NCBI GenBank assembly: GCA_030588285.1
Contig: JAUUYK010000037.1
Span: 1-7,782 of the forward strand
DNA: 7,782 nt
DNA from: Kiritimatiellales bacterium
GTDB lineage: Bacteria > Verrucomicrobiota > Kiritimatiellia > Kiritimatiellales > Pontiellaceae
Direction of reading: 5' to 3'
Of this stretch, positions 1-7,693 are shown piece after piece. Every line of letters starts with the position of its first letter. The stretch's first letter is position 1. The notes beneath the pieces were generated by a model. That model was not told where the DNA came from, did not search any database, and worked only from the letters and a program-made list of their open reading frames with translations. Position numbers and translations under genes: made by a program.

Positions 1-96
1 ATCATCGAAGAAGTCATTGAGCGGATCATTTCTGGTGAAATTGTGGACTATCGGTATGATTACAAACACAACGGTATCCGTTTGAAACATTCCTAA
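1..96 (+). CDS. 3' end of an unidentified protein-coding gene (partial)
   Basis: Frame 1 is open from the window edge to a TAA at 94-96 and gives the last 31 residues of a protein (IIEEVIERIISGEIVDYRYD, then YKHNGIRLKHS). The tail is rich in charged and isoleucine residues and ends in a basic stretch. I recognise no family motif in it. The stop lies 21 nt before the murB start on the same strand, so the gene may share a transcript with murB. That it is coding is inferred from the open frame, the bacterial-looking composition and the tight spacing. Its function cannot be read from this fragment. Confidence 0.6.
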   Translation: MIEEVIERIISGEIVDYRYDYKHNGIRLKHS

Positions 97-117
97 ATTT
101 AACGATCGGAAGAAACT

Positions 118-1056
118 ATGCTCGATGAATCACTAACAAAACAACTTCCACCCGCCGTTTCGGTGACTTTGAATGCCGCGCTGCGCAACTACACCACGTT
201 TCAGCTTGGCGGGCCATGTCCGGCTTTGCTGGATTGTCCTGATGCGGACGCGTTGGTTGCATCGGCCATTTTACTCAAGAAGGGTGGGGTTAATTTTATT
301 GTGATCGGCCAGGGATCTAACCTGTTGGTTTCGGACGCGGGGATCGATGCGGTTGTTTTGCGCTACTGCTCTGAAACTAATCCGTCGATTGATTTTGACG
401 GATGCCGCGTGCGAGTTTCGGGCAATACGTTGCTCGACGATTTGGCTCGTTTAACGATTGAACGGGGCGTGGGCGATCTTTCGTATTGCAGCGGAATCCC
501 TGGAACCGTGGGCGGGGCCATTGCGGGGAATGCCGGTGCATTCGGGCAACAGATTGGTGATCGGCTGGGATCGGTGCGGTTGATGGAGCTCGATGGCAGG
601 GTTCATGAGGTTTCTGCCGAGGAACTTCAATTTAAATATCGCTCCTCAATTTTGAAAGAAACGGGCGCGGTGGTGCTCGATGCCGTACTCAATTTGAAAC
701 CGGTCGACTGCGAAACAATGAAAAAAGAGCAGGGTCGGATTATGGCGTTGCGGCGGAGCAAGCATCCCGATTGGAAAACGATGCCCTGCGCGGGAAGTGT
801 TTTTCGGAATGTGGAGCCGACCTCGGCTGCGGATCGACGGCAGGCGGCGGGCTGGTTTTTGGAGGCGGCCGGTGCGAAGGATTTTCGAGTGGGCGGCGCC
901 CATTTATTCAAGCGGCACGCCAATATTATTATTGCGGAATCCGAGGCTACGGCGGCGGAGGTGTTTGAATTGACGGAGCAAATGATTGCCTCGGTGCAGG
1001 ATAAATTTGGTTTTTCGCTCGAAAGAGAGATTAAACTGCTCGGCGATTTTGAATAA
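118..1056 (+). CDS. murB: UDP-N-acetylenolpyruvoylglucosamine reductase (MurB)
   Basis: Cytoplasmic flavoenzyme that uses NADPH to reduce UDP-GlcNAc-enolpyruvate to UDP-MurNAc, the second committed step of peptidoglycan precursor synthesis. The 312-residue product has the family layout. An N-terminal FAD-binding domain carries NYTTFQLGG (about 24-32), IGQGSNLLVSD (63-73) and CSGIPGTVGGAIAGNAGAFG (124-143). The C-terminal domain carries GSVFRN (226-231) and AGWFLEAAGAKDFRVGGAHL (244-263). Candidate catalytic residues are Arg175 in the YRSS motif, the proton donor Ser227 and Glu304 near the C-terminus. The length and motif order fit the shorter type II (Bacillus-like) form. GSVFRN is followed by Val where many homologues have Pro, a mild deviation. 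The ATG is preceded by GGAAG at 108-112 with good spacing. The gene is intact. Confidence 0.96.
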   Translation: MLDESLTKQLPPAVSVTLNAALRNYTTFQLGGPCPALLDCPDADALVASAILLKKGGVNFIVIGQGSNLLVSDAGIDAVVLRYCSETNPSIDFDGCRVRVSGNTLLDDLARLTIERGVGDLSYCSGIPGTVGGAIAGNAGAFGQQIGDRLGSVRLMELDGRVHEVSAEELQFKYRSSILKETGAVVLDAVLNLKPVDCETMKKEQGRIMALRRSKHPDWKTMPCAGSVFRNVEPTSAADRRQAAGWFLEAAGAKDFRVGGAHLFKRHANIIIAESEATAAEVFELTEQMIASVQDKFGFSLEREIKLLGDFE

Positions 1057-1074
1057 AACAATGGCGTTGTGAGG

Positions 1075-1080
1075 TATAAT
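1075..1080 (+). promoter_or_regulatory. Candidate -10 element upstream of arnC
   Basis: A perfect TATAAT hexamer lies in the murB-arnC gap, 70 nt before the arnC ATG. No good TTGACA-like -35 is seen 16-18 nt upstream, and there is no extended -10 TG at the right place. A 5-bp hairpin (CCGTT 1082-1086, AACGG 1092-1096, loop 5 nt) sits just downstream. The position suits a separate promoter for the arn genes, but the match is to one hexamer only. I see no obvious PmrA-box-like direct repeat. Confidence 0.3.
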
Positions 1081-1150
1081 ACCGTTGACGAAACGGCCTG
1101 CAAAACTGAGTATCTGCGTTTCTGATTTCAGTTAGAACCAAGGGTGAAGT

Positions 1151-2101
1151 ATGGAAGCTAAATTAGCAGTTTCAGTCGTGATTCCAGTCTATAACGAAGA
1201 GAGCAATCTCGACGAACTCGTTAAACGCTGTGTGGATGCATGCGATAGCCTTGATCTGCCGTACGAAGTGATTTTAGTCGACGATGGCAGTCGCGATACT
1301 TCGCCTGATATGATTCAGGCGGCGGCGGATAAATACGGGGGAAAAGTGGTCGGTGTTTTGCTTAATCGCAACTATGGCCAACACGCGGCGGTTATGGCTG
1401 GCTTTTCCCATATTCGAGGAAAATATTGTGTAACCCTCGATGCTGACCTGCAAAATCCACCGGAAGAGATTCCTAATGTCGTGAAAAAAATGCAGGAAGG
1501 ATACGACGTGGTTGGGACCGTCCGGCAAAATCGGCAAGATTCTTTTCTGCGCACATTGCCCTCAGCCATGGTGAATAAAGTGGTTCAAAAATCGACGGGC
1601 GTGCTCATGCATGACTACGGCTGCATGCTGCGCGGATACACCTGCGAAATTGTTGAGACCATGCGCCAGTGTCGCGAGCGCAGCACGTTTATCCCTGTGC
1701 TTGCGAATACCTTTGCACATAAAGTAACCGAGATTCCGGTCGCCCATAACGAACGAGTAGACGGCGATTCGAAATATAGTTTCTGGAAACTGATCAATCT
1801 TCAGTTCGACCTTCTCACCAGCATTACCACCTTTCCTCTGCGTGTTTTAAGTGTGGTGGGTGGCATCATTTCGATCGGGGGCATCGGGTTGGGCATATTA
1901 ATTTTAATCATGCGATTGGTTTGGGGAGCGGATTGGGCGGCCCAAGGCGTGTTCACTCTGTTTGCCATTCTGTTTGTTTTTGTCGGGGCACAGTTTATCG
2001 GGCTGGGTCTTTTGGGTGAATATATCGGCCGCATCTACCACGATGTTCGCGACCGCCCTCGTTATTTTGTACGCACGGTGGTTGGCCGTGATGCGGACTA
2101 A
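1151..2101 (+). CDS. arnC: Undecaprenyl-phosphate 4-deoxy-4-formamido-L-arabinose transferase (ArnC)
   Basis: Membrane-bound family 2 glycosyltransferase that moves L-Ara4-formyl-N from UDP to undecaprenyl phosphate at the cytoplasmic face of the inner membrane. The 316-residue product has a GT-A domain (about 6-230) with VVIPVYNE (9-16), VDDGS (43-47) and the metal-binding [10 protein letters not shown] (97-106). Stretches I recognise from enterobacterial ArnC are LLNRNYGQH (70-78), [15 protein letters not shown] (117-131), DYGCMLR (155-161), RERSTFIP (175-182) and [11 protein letters not shown] (207-217). Two hydrophobic segments (about 232-257 and 265-290) anchor it, and the tail has the family's [17 protein letters not shown]. 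Motif identity and the arnA/arnD neighbours separate it from general dolichol-phosphate mannosyltransferase-like enzymes. AGGGTGA at 1141-1147 is the likely ribosome binding site. The stop is 24 nt before arnA. Confidence 0.95.
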   Translation: MEAKLAVSVVIPVYNEESNLDELVKRCVDACDSLDLPYEVILVDDGSRDTSPDMIQAAADKYGGKVVGVLLNRNYGQHAAVMAGFSHIRGKYCVTLDADLQNPPEEIPNVVKKMQEGYDVVGTVRQNRQDSFLRTLPSAMVNKVVQKSTGVLMHDYGCMLRGYTCEIVETMRQCRERSTFIPVLANTFAHKVTEIPVAHNERVDGDSKYSFWKLINLQFDLLTSITTFPLRVLSVVGGIISIGGIGLGILILIMRLVWGADWAAQGVFTLFAILFVFVGAQFIGLGLLGEYIGRIYHDVRDRPRYFVRTVVGRDAD

Positions 2102-2125
2102 ACTTTATTAAACTAAGGAAATTCT

Positions 2126-4126
2126 ATGAAAGCTATACTATTGGCCTATCACTCCATCGGTTGCGCGGGCATCAATGCCGTGCTCGAAGCAGGATACGAA
2201 ATCAAAGCGATCTTCACCCACGTCGATGACCCGAACGAAAACGTTTGGTTTGATTCGGTTGCTGAACTGGCCGCCGAAAAGGGGATTCCTATTTATGCGC
2301 CGGAAGACATTAACCATGCCATCTGGGAAAAACGCATCAAGGAAATGGAACCCGACATCATTTTCTCGTTCTACTATCGCAACATGGTGAAATCCTCAAT
2401 TCTCGAAATTCCAAAGCACGGTTGCATCAATCTGCACGGCTCATTGCTGCCTGCCTACCGCGGGCGTTGTCCCGTCAACTGGGCCATCGTGAACGGCGAA
2501 GCTGAAACCGGCGTTTCGTTGCACTACATGACTTCGAAAGCGGACGATGGTGATATCATCGCGCAAAAATCGATTGAGATTAGCTACGACGACACGGCTA
2601 AAACCCTCTTCGAAAAAACCATCGCCGAAGCCCAAACGCTCTTGGCCGAAACCCTTCCTCAAATAAAAGAGGGTTCCGCTTCGCGTACCGCACAAGATTC
2701 CGCGAAAGCATCCTACTACGGCGGTCGCCGCCCTGCGGATGGCGAGATCAACTGGAAAAAAGATGCGGAGGAGGTTCGCAATCTTATTCGGGCCGTCACC
2801 AAACCATATCCCGGTGCTTTTACCTTTATCGGCGATCGTAAATGCCTGCTTTGGCAGGTTTCAACCGAGAGTGGAAACCCCGAAGTTGCGCCCGGCACCA
2901 TTCTTTCCATCAATCCACTGACCGTGGCCTGTGGTTCCGGCAGTATCGTGATTGAATCCGCCCAGCTCGTTGCCGGCGTTATGTGTTCCGGCACTCAGTT
3001 TGCAAAAGATTCGCTGCTTCAACCCAATATGAAGTTTGGGCCAAACCTAACGGCTAAATTTGAAGCCGACCGCAAAAAGAGCGTGTTGATTCTAGGGGTG
3101 AATGGATTTATTGGAAGTCACTTGAGCGATAAATTGACCTCCAGCGGAGAGTACGAAGTGTATGGTCTCGACCTGCGCTCGGACTATATCGACCATCTGC
3201 TCGACCATCCCGACTTTCACTTCCGCGAAGGGGATATTTCAATCCATAATGAATGGATCGAATATCACATTCGCAAGTGCGATATTGTTCTGCCGCTGGT
3301 CGCCATTGCCACGCCAATTGAATACACCCGCAATCCACTCCGCGTATTCGAACTCGATTTCGAAGAAAACCTGCGAACCGTTCGTTCCTGCGTGAAATAC
3401 GGAAAACGGATCATTTTTCCATCCACCTCCGAAGTCTACGGCATGTGCCCCGATGAGAATTTCGACGAAGAATCTTCGCCGCTCGTTACCGGCCCCATCA
3501 AAAATCAGCGCTGGATCTATTCCTGCGCCAAGCAGATGCTCGACCGTGTGATCTGGGCCTACGGCGACAAGGGACTTCAATTCACGCTGTTCCGTCCGTT
3601 CAACTGGATTGGCCCACGTTTGGACACCCTGAAATCTGCGCGCGTTGGTTCATCTCGTGCCATCACACAGCTCATCATGAATCTGTGCCAGGGATCGCCC
3701 ATCCAACTCGTGGACGGGGGCGAACAAAAACGCGCATTCGTCGATTATGAAGATGCCATCGAAGCGCTCTATCGCATTATTGAAAATAAAGATAACTTGT
3801 GCGATAACCAGATTATAAACATCGGCTATCCCGAAAACGAAGCGAGTGTTCGTGAGCTCGCCGAAATTCTCGTTGAACGATTCGATGCCCATCCACTGCG
3901 CGATCGGTTCCCTCCGTTTGCCGGATGTGTTGATGTGGAAAGCGGTGCGTTCTATGGCAAGGGCTATCAGGATATGCAACGCCGAGTTCCAAGCATTAAA
4001 AATGCAAAACGCTATATTGATTGGGAACCGAGTATTGCCTTCGAAGACTCGATCGATAAAACGCTCGATTTCTTCCTGCAGCAAGCTGTCGATACGAATC
4101 TATTTGGCGACGAAGACTATAAGTAG
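2126..4126 (+). CDS. arnA: Bifunctional UDP-L-Ara4N formyltransferase / UDP-glucuronate oxidative decarboxylase (ArnA)
   Basis: A cytoplasmic fusion enzyme of 666 residues, close to the 660 of E. coli ArnA. The N-terminal domain (about 1-305) is a 10-formyltetrahydrofolate-dependent formyltransferase with [14 protein letters not shown] (101-114). It keeps Asn102, His104 and Asp140, which match the known catalytic triad at the same numbers. The C-terminal domain (about 317-660) is an NAD-dependent SDR that converts UDP-glucuronate to the 4-keto-pentose. It has GVNGFIG (324-330), FPSTSEVYG (431-439) with Glu436, Tyr465-x3-Lys469, and Arg620 in the KGYQDMQRR stretch. All residues I know to be needed for both activities are present, so it should be fully bifunctional. 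AAGGA at 2115-2119 lies 6 nt before the ATG. It sits between arnC and arnD as in enterobacteria. The aminotransferase ArnB, which acts between its two reactions, is not in the window. Confidence 0.97.
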   Translation: MKAILLAYHSIGCAGINAVLEAGYEIKAIFTHVDDPNENVWFDSVAELAAEKGIPIYAPEDINHAIWEKRIKEMEPDIIFSFYYRNMVKSSILEIPKHGCINLHGSLLPAYRGRCPVNWAIVNGEAETGVSLHYMTSKADDGDIIAQKSIEISYDDTAKTLFEKTIAEAQTLLAETLPQIKEGSASRTAQDSAKASYYGGRRPADGEINWKKDAEEVRNLIRAVTKPYPGAFTFIGDRKCLLWQVSTESGNPEVAPGTILSINPLTVACGSGSIVIESAQLVAGVMCSGTQFAKDSLLQPNMKFGPNLTAKFEADRKKSVLILGVNGFIGSHLSDKLTSSGEYEVYGLDLRSDYIDHLLDHPDFHFREGDISIHNEWIEYHIRKCDIVLPLVAIATPIEYTRNPLRVFELDFEENLRTVRSCVKYGKRIIFPSTSEVYGMCPDENFDEESSPLVTGPIKNQRWIYSCAKQMLDRVIWAYGDKGLQFTLFRPFNWIGPRLDTLKSARVGSSRAITQLIMNLCQGSPIQLVDGGEQKRAFVDYEDAIEALYRIIENKDNLCDNQIINIGYPENEASVRELAEILVERFDAHPLRDRFPPFAGCVDVESGAFYGKGYQDMQRRVPSIKNAKRYIDWEPSIAFEDSIDKTLDFFLQQAVDTNLFGDEDYK

Positions 4127-4146
4127 TTAGGGGCGTCCACGGTTTG

Positions 4147-4182
4147 AGGTCTAAAGTCAAATGAGCACGCGATTTTAGACCT
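4147..4182 (+). repeat. Inverted repeat (hairpin) between arnA and arnD
   Basis: AGGTCTAAAGTC (4147-4158) pairs with GATTTTAGACCT (4171-4182) over 12 positions, with a single G-U wobble and a 12-nt loop. Just 3' there is a short direct repeat, TTCGAC at 4182-4187 and 4190-4195, enclosing a TTTT. There is no clean U-tract directly after the stem, so it is not a textbook intrinsic terminator. It could be a partial terminator, an RNA processing or stability element, or a copy of a dispersed intergenic repeat. The arnD start lies 22 nt beyond the stem. Confidence 0.6.
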
Positions 4183-4204
4183 TCGACTTTTCGACCAAAA
4201 TAAA

Positions 4205-5086
4205 ATGAAATTAGGCTTACGAATCGATGTTGATACCTTCCGCGGAACCCGCCTTGGCGTTCCGTCGCTTTGCGATGCGCTGGACCGACATGGAGTTAAG
4301 GGCACATTTTTCTTCTCGGTAGGGCCAGACAATATGGGGCGGCATGTTTGGCGCCTGCTAAAACCGACCTTTTTAATAAAAATGATGCGAAGCAATGCTG
4401 CGAGCCTTTATGGCCTGGATATTTTGTTGCGTGGCACGTTTTTTCCTGGCGCGGTGATCGGAAAAAAATTGGCCGGGCAAATTCGCCGACCGGCCGACGA
4501 GGGGCATGAGATTGGGCTTCATGCGTGGGATCATCATGCGTGGCAGGCTTCGATGACGAAGATGAATGGCGCAGCCCAGTTTCAGCAGATGGAAAAAGGC
4601 TTTAATCTCATAAAAGAGATCTGCGGGGTTCCGCCGGTTTGTTCGGCCGCTCCCGGCTGGAAAGCCAACGAAATAACATTGCTTCAACGGGAGAAATTTC
4701 CCTTCACCTATAATTCCGACTGTCGGGGCGATCACATTTTCAAACCCGTGGTTGATGGACTCATTCTCAATCAACCGCAGATTCCTGTTAATCTGCCGAC
4801 CTACGATGAAGTTATCGGTTCCGACGGAATTACCGACGACACCTACAATGACCATATTCTATCGAGACTCAATCCGGATGGAATGAATGTCCTTACGATA
4901 CATGCCGAGGTGGAAGGGGTTGCACGGCGCGAACTTTTCGACGACTTTTTAACCAAAGCCATTGATCGTGGAATTGAAATTGTTCCTCTAGGAGCCCTGC
5001 TTCCGGAATCAGGACACCTCCCTGCCGGGAGTATTATTCCGCGTGAATTGCCCGGCCGTGAAGGCTGGATTGCTTGTGCCCAGTAG
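4205..5086 (+). CDS. arnD: 4-deoxy-4-formamido-L-arabinose-phosphoundecaprenol deformylase (ArnD)
   Basis: A polysaccharide-deacetylase (NodB-fold, carbohydrate esterase 4-like) enzyme that removes the formyl group from the undecaprenyl-linked sugar, making L-Ara4N-phosphoundecaprenol. The 293 residues match the size of E. coli ArnD (about 296). The N-terminus LGLRIDVDTFRGTR (3-16) carries the metal/catalytic aspartates Asp8 and Asp10. Other family stretches are FFSVGPDNMGRH (36-47), MRSNAASLYG (61-70), GLHAWDHHAW (104-113) with likely metal ligands His106 and His110, YNSDCRG (169-175), and TIHAEVEG (231-238) with the late catalytic His233. It ends with the typical GREGWIACAQ. The start is fixed by alignment of the N-terminus to the family, although no good Shine-Dalgarno precedes it (the upstream bases are A/T-rich). 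Translation may therefore be weak or depend on the hairpin region. Confidence 0.95.
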   Translation: MKLGLRIDVDTFRGTRLGVPSLCDALDRHGVKGTFFFSVGPDNMGRHVWRLLKPTFLIKMMRSNAASLYGLDILLRGTFFPGAVIGKKLAGQIRRPADEGHEIGLHAWDHHAWQASMTKMNGAAQFQQMEKGFNLIKEICGVPPVCSAAPGWKANEITLLQREKFPFTYNSDCRGDHIFKPVVDGLILNQPQIPVNLPTYDEVIGSDGITDDTYNDHILSRLNPDGMNVLTIHAEVEGVARRELFDDFLTKAIDRGIEIVPLGALLPESGHLPAGSIIPRELPGREGWIACAQ

Positions 5087-5097
5087 GAGACCAGACT

Positions 5098-5349
5098 ATG
5101 CCTATTCGAGAATACAAGGCGATTGAAGCGAAGAAGGCGTGCCGACACTGCATAAATAGTTTTGAAGAGATGGAAGCTATGGATGCTCCGGCGCGTAAAA
5201 TCTGTCCACGTTGCGGTGAAAAAGTGGAACGCCAACTTTCAGCACCAAATGTGGCCTCCTCCAGCAGTGGACTTCATGATCGTGCAAAAAATTCCGGGTT
5301 CACGACCTATGAAAAACTCGGCGAGGGCGAGTACGAGAAAAAATATTAA
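5098..5349 (+). CDS. Small FmdB-type zinc-ribbon protein
   Basis: An 83-residue protein starting MPIREYKAIEAKKACRHC, with two CxxC pairs (Cys15/Cys18 and Cys36/Cys39) that should bind one zinc ion. The MP-x-x-EY start, the CPRCG second knuckle and the following KVERQLSAP are typical of the FmdB regulatory-protein family, whose function is poorly known. The first CxxC lies further from the N-terminus than in common members, which have YEYxCxxCG. The tail is polar with a serine run (SSSS, 54-57) and ends GEGEYEKKY. I prefer the ATG at 5098 over an in-frame ATG at 5074 that would overlap arnD. It has AGGAG (5085-5089) at 8-nt spacing and gives the family N-terminus. It begins 11 nt after arnD stops and abuts recD2, suggesting one transcript. 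Confidence 0.85.
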   Translation: MPIREYKAIEAKKACRHCINSFEEMEAMDAPARKICPRCGEKVERQLSAPNVASSSSGLHDRAKNSGFTTYEKLGEGEYEKKY

Positions 5350-7500
5350 ATGGACAAACTCGACGGACAGATTGAACGGGTTGTTTTTCGTAACGAGGAA
5401 AATGGCTTTTGCGTTTTAAGGGTGAAAGTGCGGGGCCACAAAGAGTTAGTCACCGTCACCGGAACCGTGCCCACCGTGAATCCCGGCGAATGGCTTGCGG
5501 GCGATGGCGAATGGTTTACCGATCCTCGACATGGCCAACAATTTAAGGCCGAAAAAATGCGGATGTCCAAGCCGGACACGCTGGAAGGCATTGAAAAATA
5601 TTTAGCCTCCGACCTCATTAAGGGTATCGGCAAGGAATATGCAAAACGACTGGTAAAAAGCTTCGGCCGCGATGTATTCGATGTGATCGAAAATTCATCG
5701 GGTAAACAGCTGAAGGTGGAAGGCATTGGTAAACTTCGCAAAGAGCGGATCAAAACCGCGTGGGATGAACAAAAGAGCGTTCGCCAAATCATGGCATTTC
5801 TATTTAGCCACGGCATCAGCACCACGCGCGCCTTTCGAATTCATAAAGTCTATGGCGACAAAGCCATTGAAATTGTACAACGCGATCCGTACTGCCTCGC
5901 ACGCGACATTCGGGGCATCGGCTTTTTAATTGCCGACCAGATTTCCATGAAACTAGGCATTGCCAAGGAGTCGGATTTGCGGGCCCGAGCCGGCCTCGAA
6001 TTTGTGTTAGGCGAGCTCACGTCGAACGGTCATTGCGCCTATGTTCGCAACGACCTGCTTTCTCGCACGGCAGAACTACTTGATATTGATCTCGATATTA
6101 TTGAGCGGGCATTGAATTACTCTGTTGAAGAGAAGCGCCTGATTTTAAGAACCGATATTCGGGGGCGGGACTTGATCTATCTACCCAAACTCTATTTTGC
6201 CGAAATTGAATTGGCTAAAAGACTCAAAACCCTGGGGCAGGGGAAGCATCCCTGTCCGGCCGTTGACTTCGAAAAAGCGCTTGCATGGGTGCAAAAAAAA
6301 TCAGGGATTGAGTTGGCCGTAGCCCAGAAAAATGCGCTCAAAACATCGGTCGAATCCAAGGTTATGGTCATTACCGGGGGGCCGGGGGTCGGGAAAACCA
6401 CGCTGGTAAATTCGGTATTGATGATTCTGAAAGCAAAGAAAATGAGAGTGTCGCTCTGTGCACCAACCGGTCGAGCCGCCAAACGGATGGCGGAAACAAC
6501 GGGAATGGAGGCCAAAACGATTCATCGCTTGTTGAAATTTAATCCCGGTACCGGCGGATTTATTCATAACGCTGAAAATCCACTGGAGTGCGATGTCCTG
6601 ATTGTCGACGAGTCGAGCATGATCGATATCGTGCTCGCCGCACAGTTGATCAATGCGGTTCCACTGCATGCCGCCGTGGTGATTGTTGGCGATGCCGATC
6701 AATTGCCTTCGGTTGGACCGGGCCGGGTATTGCAAGATATTATAAAATCGAAAACCATTCCTGTGGCGCACCTCGATGAGGTTTTCCGACAAGCCGCAAC
6801 CAGCCGAATCATCACCAATGCGCATAAGATTAATTGCGGCCAAATGCCCGAATTTCCCGAGGCCGGAGAAACGAGCGATTGCTATTTTGTCGAAGCCGAC
6901 GATCCCGAGAAGGCGCTACAGCTCGTTGGAAAAATGATCAAACAATCCATTCCGAAAAAATTCCATTTTAACCCGTTGAACGATATTCAAATTCTTACCC
7001 CCATGCAAAAAGGAGAGCTAGGCGCACGAAATTTGAACGTCACATTGCAACAATTGCTCAACCCGCGCGGGGATGAAGTGGAGCGCTTTGGAATTGTATA
7101 CCGTACCGGCGATAAAGTGATGCAGACCGAAAACGACTACGACAAAGAGGTCTACAATGGCGATATCGGCCGCATTCTTTCGATCGACTCCGATGCATCA
7201 GAACTGAAGGTTGAATTTGACGGTCGAACGGTTATGTATGACTTTCGGGAGTTGGACGAACTAGTACTTTCCTATGCCATTACCATCCACAAGAGTCAGG
7301 GTAGTGAATATCCCTGCGTACTCATCCCCTTGCATACCCAGCACTATGTTTTGCTACAACGCAGCCTCATCTACACCGCCATTACCCGCGCCAAAAAACT
7401 CGTCATTTTACTCGGCACAAAAAAGGCGTTGAATCTAGCCGTTACCCGCGCTGAATCCCGCGACCGCACCACAACCCTCGCCGAGCGACTGAAGAAATAG
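5350..7500 (+). CDS. recD2: ATP-dependent RecD2-type DNA helicase
   Basis: A 716-residue SF1B 5'-3' DNA helicase of the RecD2 (RecD-like, YrrC) type, which acts in DNA repair without RecB and RecC. The N-terminal part (about 1-70) is the OB-like domain (FRNEENGFCVLRV, 13-25). Helix-hairpin-helix segments follow: IKGIGKEYAKRLVKSFG (90-106), VEGIGKLRKERI (123-134) and the RGIGFLIAD region (188-196). The motor has Walker A GGPGVGKTT (343-351), motif Ia APTGRAAKRM (371-380), Walker B VLIVDESSM (416-424), motif III VGDADQLPSVGPG (446-458), motif IV region LDEVFRQ (475-481), motif V YAITIHKSQGSEYP (642-655) and motif VI YTAITRAKK (675-683). The length fits the family and all motifs are intact. The ATG directly follows the TAA of the zinc-ribbon gene with no strong ribosome binding site, so translational coupling is likely. 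The extra N-terminal region rules out RecD of RecBCD. Confidence 0.95.
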   Translation: MDKLDGQIERVVFRNEENGFCVLRVKVRGHKELVTVTGTVPTVNPGEWLAGDGEWFTDPRHGQQFKAEKMRMSKPDTLEGIEKYLASDLIKGIGKEYAKRLVKSFGRDVFDVIENSSGKQLKVEGIGKLRKERIKTAWDEQKSVRQIMAFLFSHGISTTRAFRIHKVYGDKAIEIVQRDPYCLARDIRGIGFLIADQISMKLGIAKESDLRARAGLEFVLGELTSNGHCAYVRNDLLSRTAELLDIDLDIIERALNYSVEEKRLILRTDIRGRDLIYLPKLYFAEIELAKRLKTLGQGKHPCPAVDFEKALAWVQKKSGIELAVAQKNALKTSVESKVMVITGGPGVGKTTLVNSVLMILKAKKMRVSLCAPTGRAAKRMAETTGMEAKTIHRLLKFNPGTGGFIHNAENPLECDVLIVDESSMIDIVLAAQLINAVPLHAAVVIVGDADQLPSVGPGRVLQDIIKSKTIPVAHLDEVFRQAATSRIITNAHKINCGQMPEFPEAGETSDCYFVEADDPEKALQLVGKMIKQSIPKKFHFNPLNDIQILTPMQKGELGARNLNVTLQQLLNPRGDEVERFGIVYRTGDKVMQTENDYDKEVYNGDIGRILSIDSDASELKVEFDGRTVMYDFRELDELVLSYAITIHKSQGSEYPCVLIPLHTQHYVLLQRSLIYTAITRAKKLVILLGTKKALNLAVTRAESRDRTTTLAERLKK

Positions 7501-7549
7501 GCTTAACACTGCTTTGATGGCGGGTTCTCGGTGCAAGATTATCTCGTAG

Positions 7550-7569
7550 AAGCGACGCCCTCGTCGCTT
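7550..7569. repeat. Perfect 8-bp palindrome (REP-like hairpin) after recD2
   Basis: AAGCGACG (7550-7557) and CGTCGCTT (7562-7569) form a perfect 8-bp GC-rich stem with a CCCT loop, 50 nt after the recD2 stop. No T-run follows on the + strand and no A-run lies immediately 5' for the - strand, so it is not a standard rho-independent terminator. It resembles a short extragenic palindromic element. It could still block exonucleases or cause pausing at the end of the recD2 message. Confidence 0.55.
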
Positions 7570-7640
7570 GATCCACGGAGAGGAAATAAGCTGGATTAAG
7601 CGGGCGATTGGAGGGGGGGGTAGTTTTAATCTACAGATTT

Positions 7641-7686
7641 CACTGATTACGCGGATTAAAAGTCAGTGTAATCCGCGTAATCTGTG
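7641..7686. repeat. Imperfect inverted repeat, dispersed-repeat type
   Basis: The arms 7641-7658 (CACTGATTACGCGGATTA) and 7669-7686 (TAATCCGCGTAATCTGTG) are complementary at 17 of 18 positions, including a perfect 14-bp inner stem, with a 10-nt loop. Partial pairing continues outward to about 7639 and 7688. From memory, elements built on 'attacgcggatta' and 'aatctgtgg' words occur as dispersed intergenic repeats in many Gram-negative genomes; I could not check this here. A run of eight G residues (7613-7620) lies just upstream. Confidence 0.7.
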
Positions 7687-7693
7687 GATAAGG

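Noticed and set aside
1082..1096. Terminator for murB
   Set aside because: The stem is only 5 bp and no T-run follows, so it is too weak to call.
627..1103. 158-codon open frame on the - strand over murB
   Set aside because: It lies antisense to a clear murB gene, has low-complexity Ser/Ala-rich content and no family motif. It is a shadow of murB codon usage.
3650..4084. 144-codon open frame on the - strand over the ArnA dehydrogenase domain
   Set aside because: It is antisense to highly conserved ArnA residues and no family is recognised.
4373..4855. 160-codon open frame on the - strand over arnD
   Set aside because: It is antisense to the conserved arnD core, has no motif and no ribosome binding site logic. 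It is a shadow frame.
5074..5097. Upstream ATG that would lengthen the zinc-ribbon protein by 8 residues
   Set aside because: It overlaps the end of arnD. The ATG at 5098 has a well-placed AGGAG and yields the family-typical MPxxEY start.
6301..6843. 180-codon open frame on the - strand inside recD2
   Set aside because: It covers the helicase core (Walker A to motif III), whose + strand frame is unambiguous. The antisense product shows no recognisable domain.
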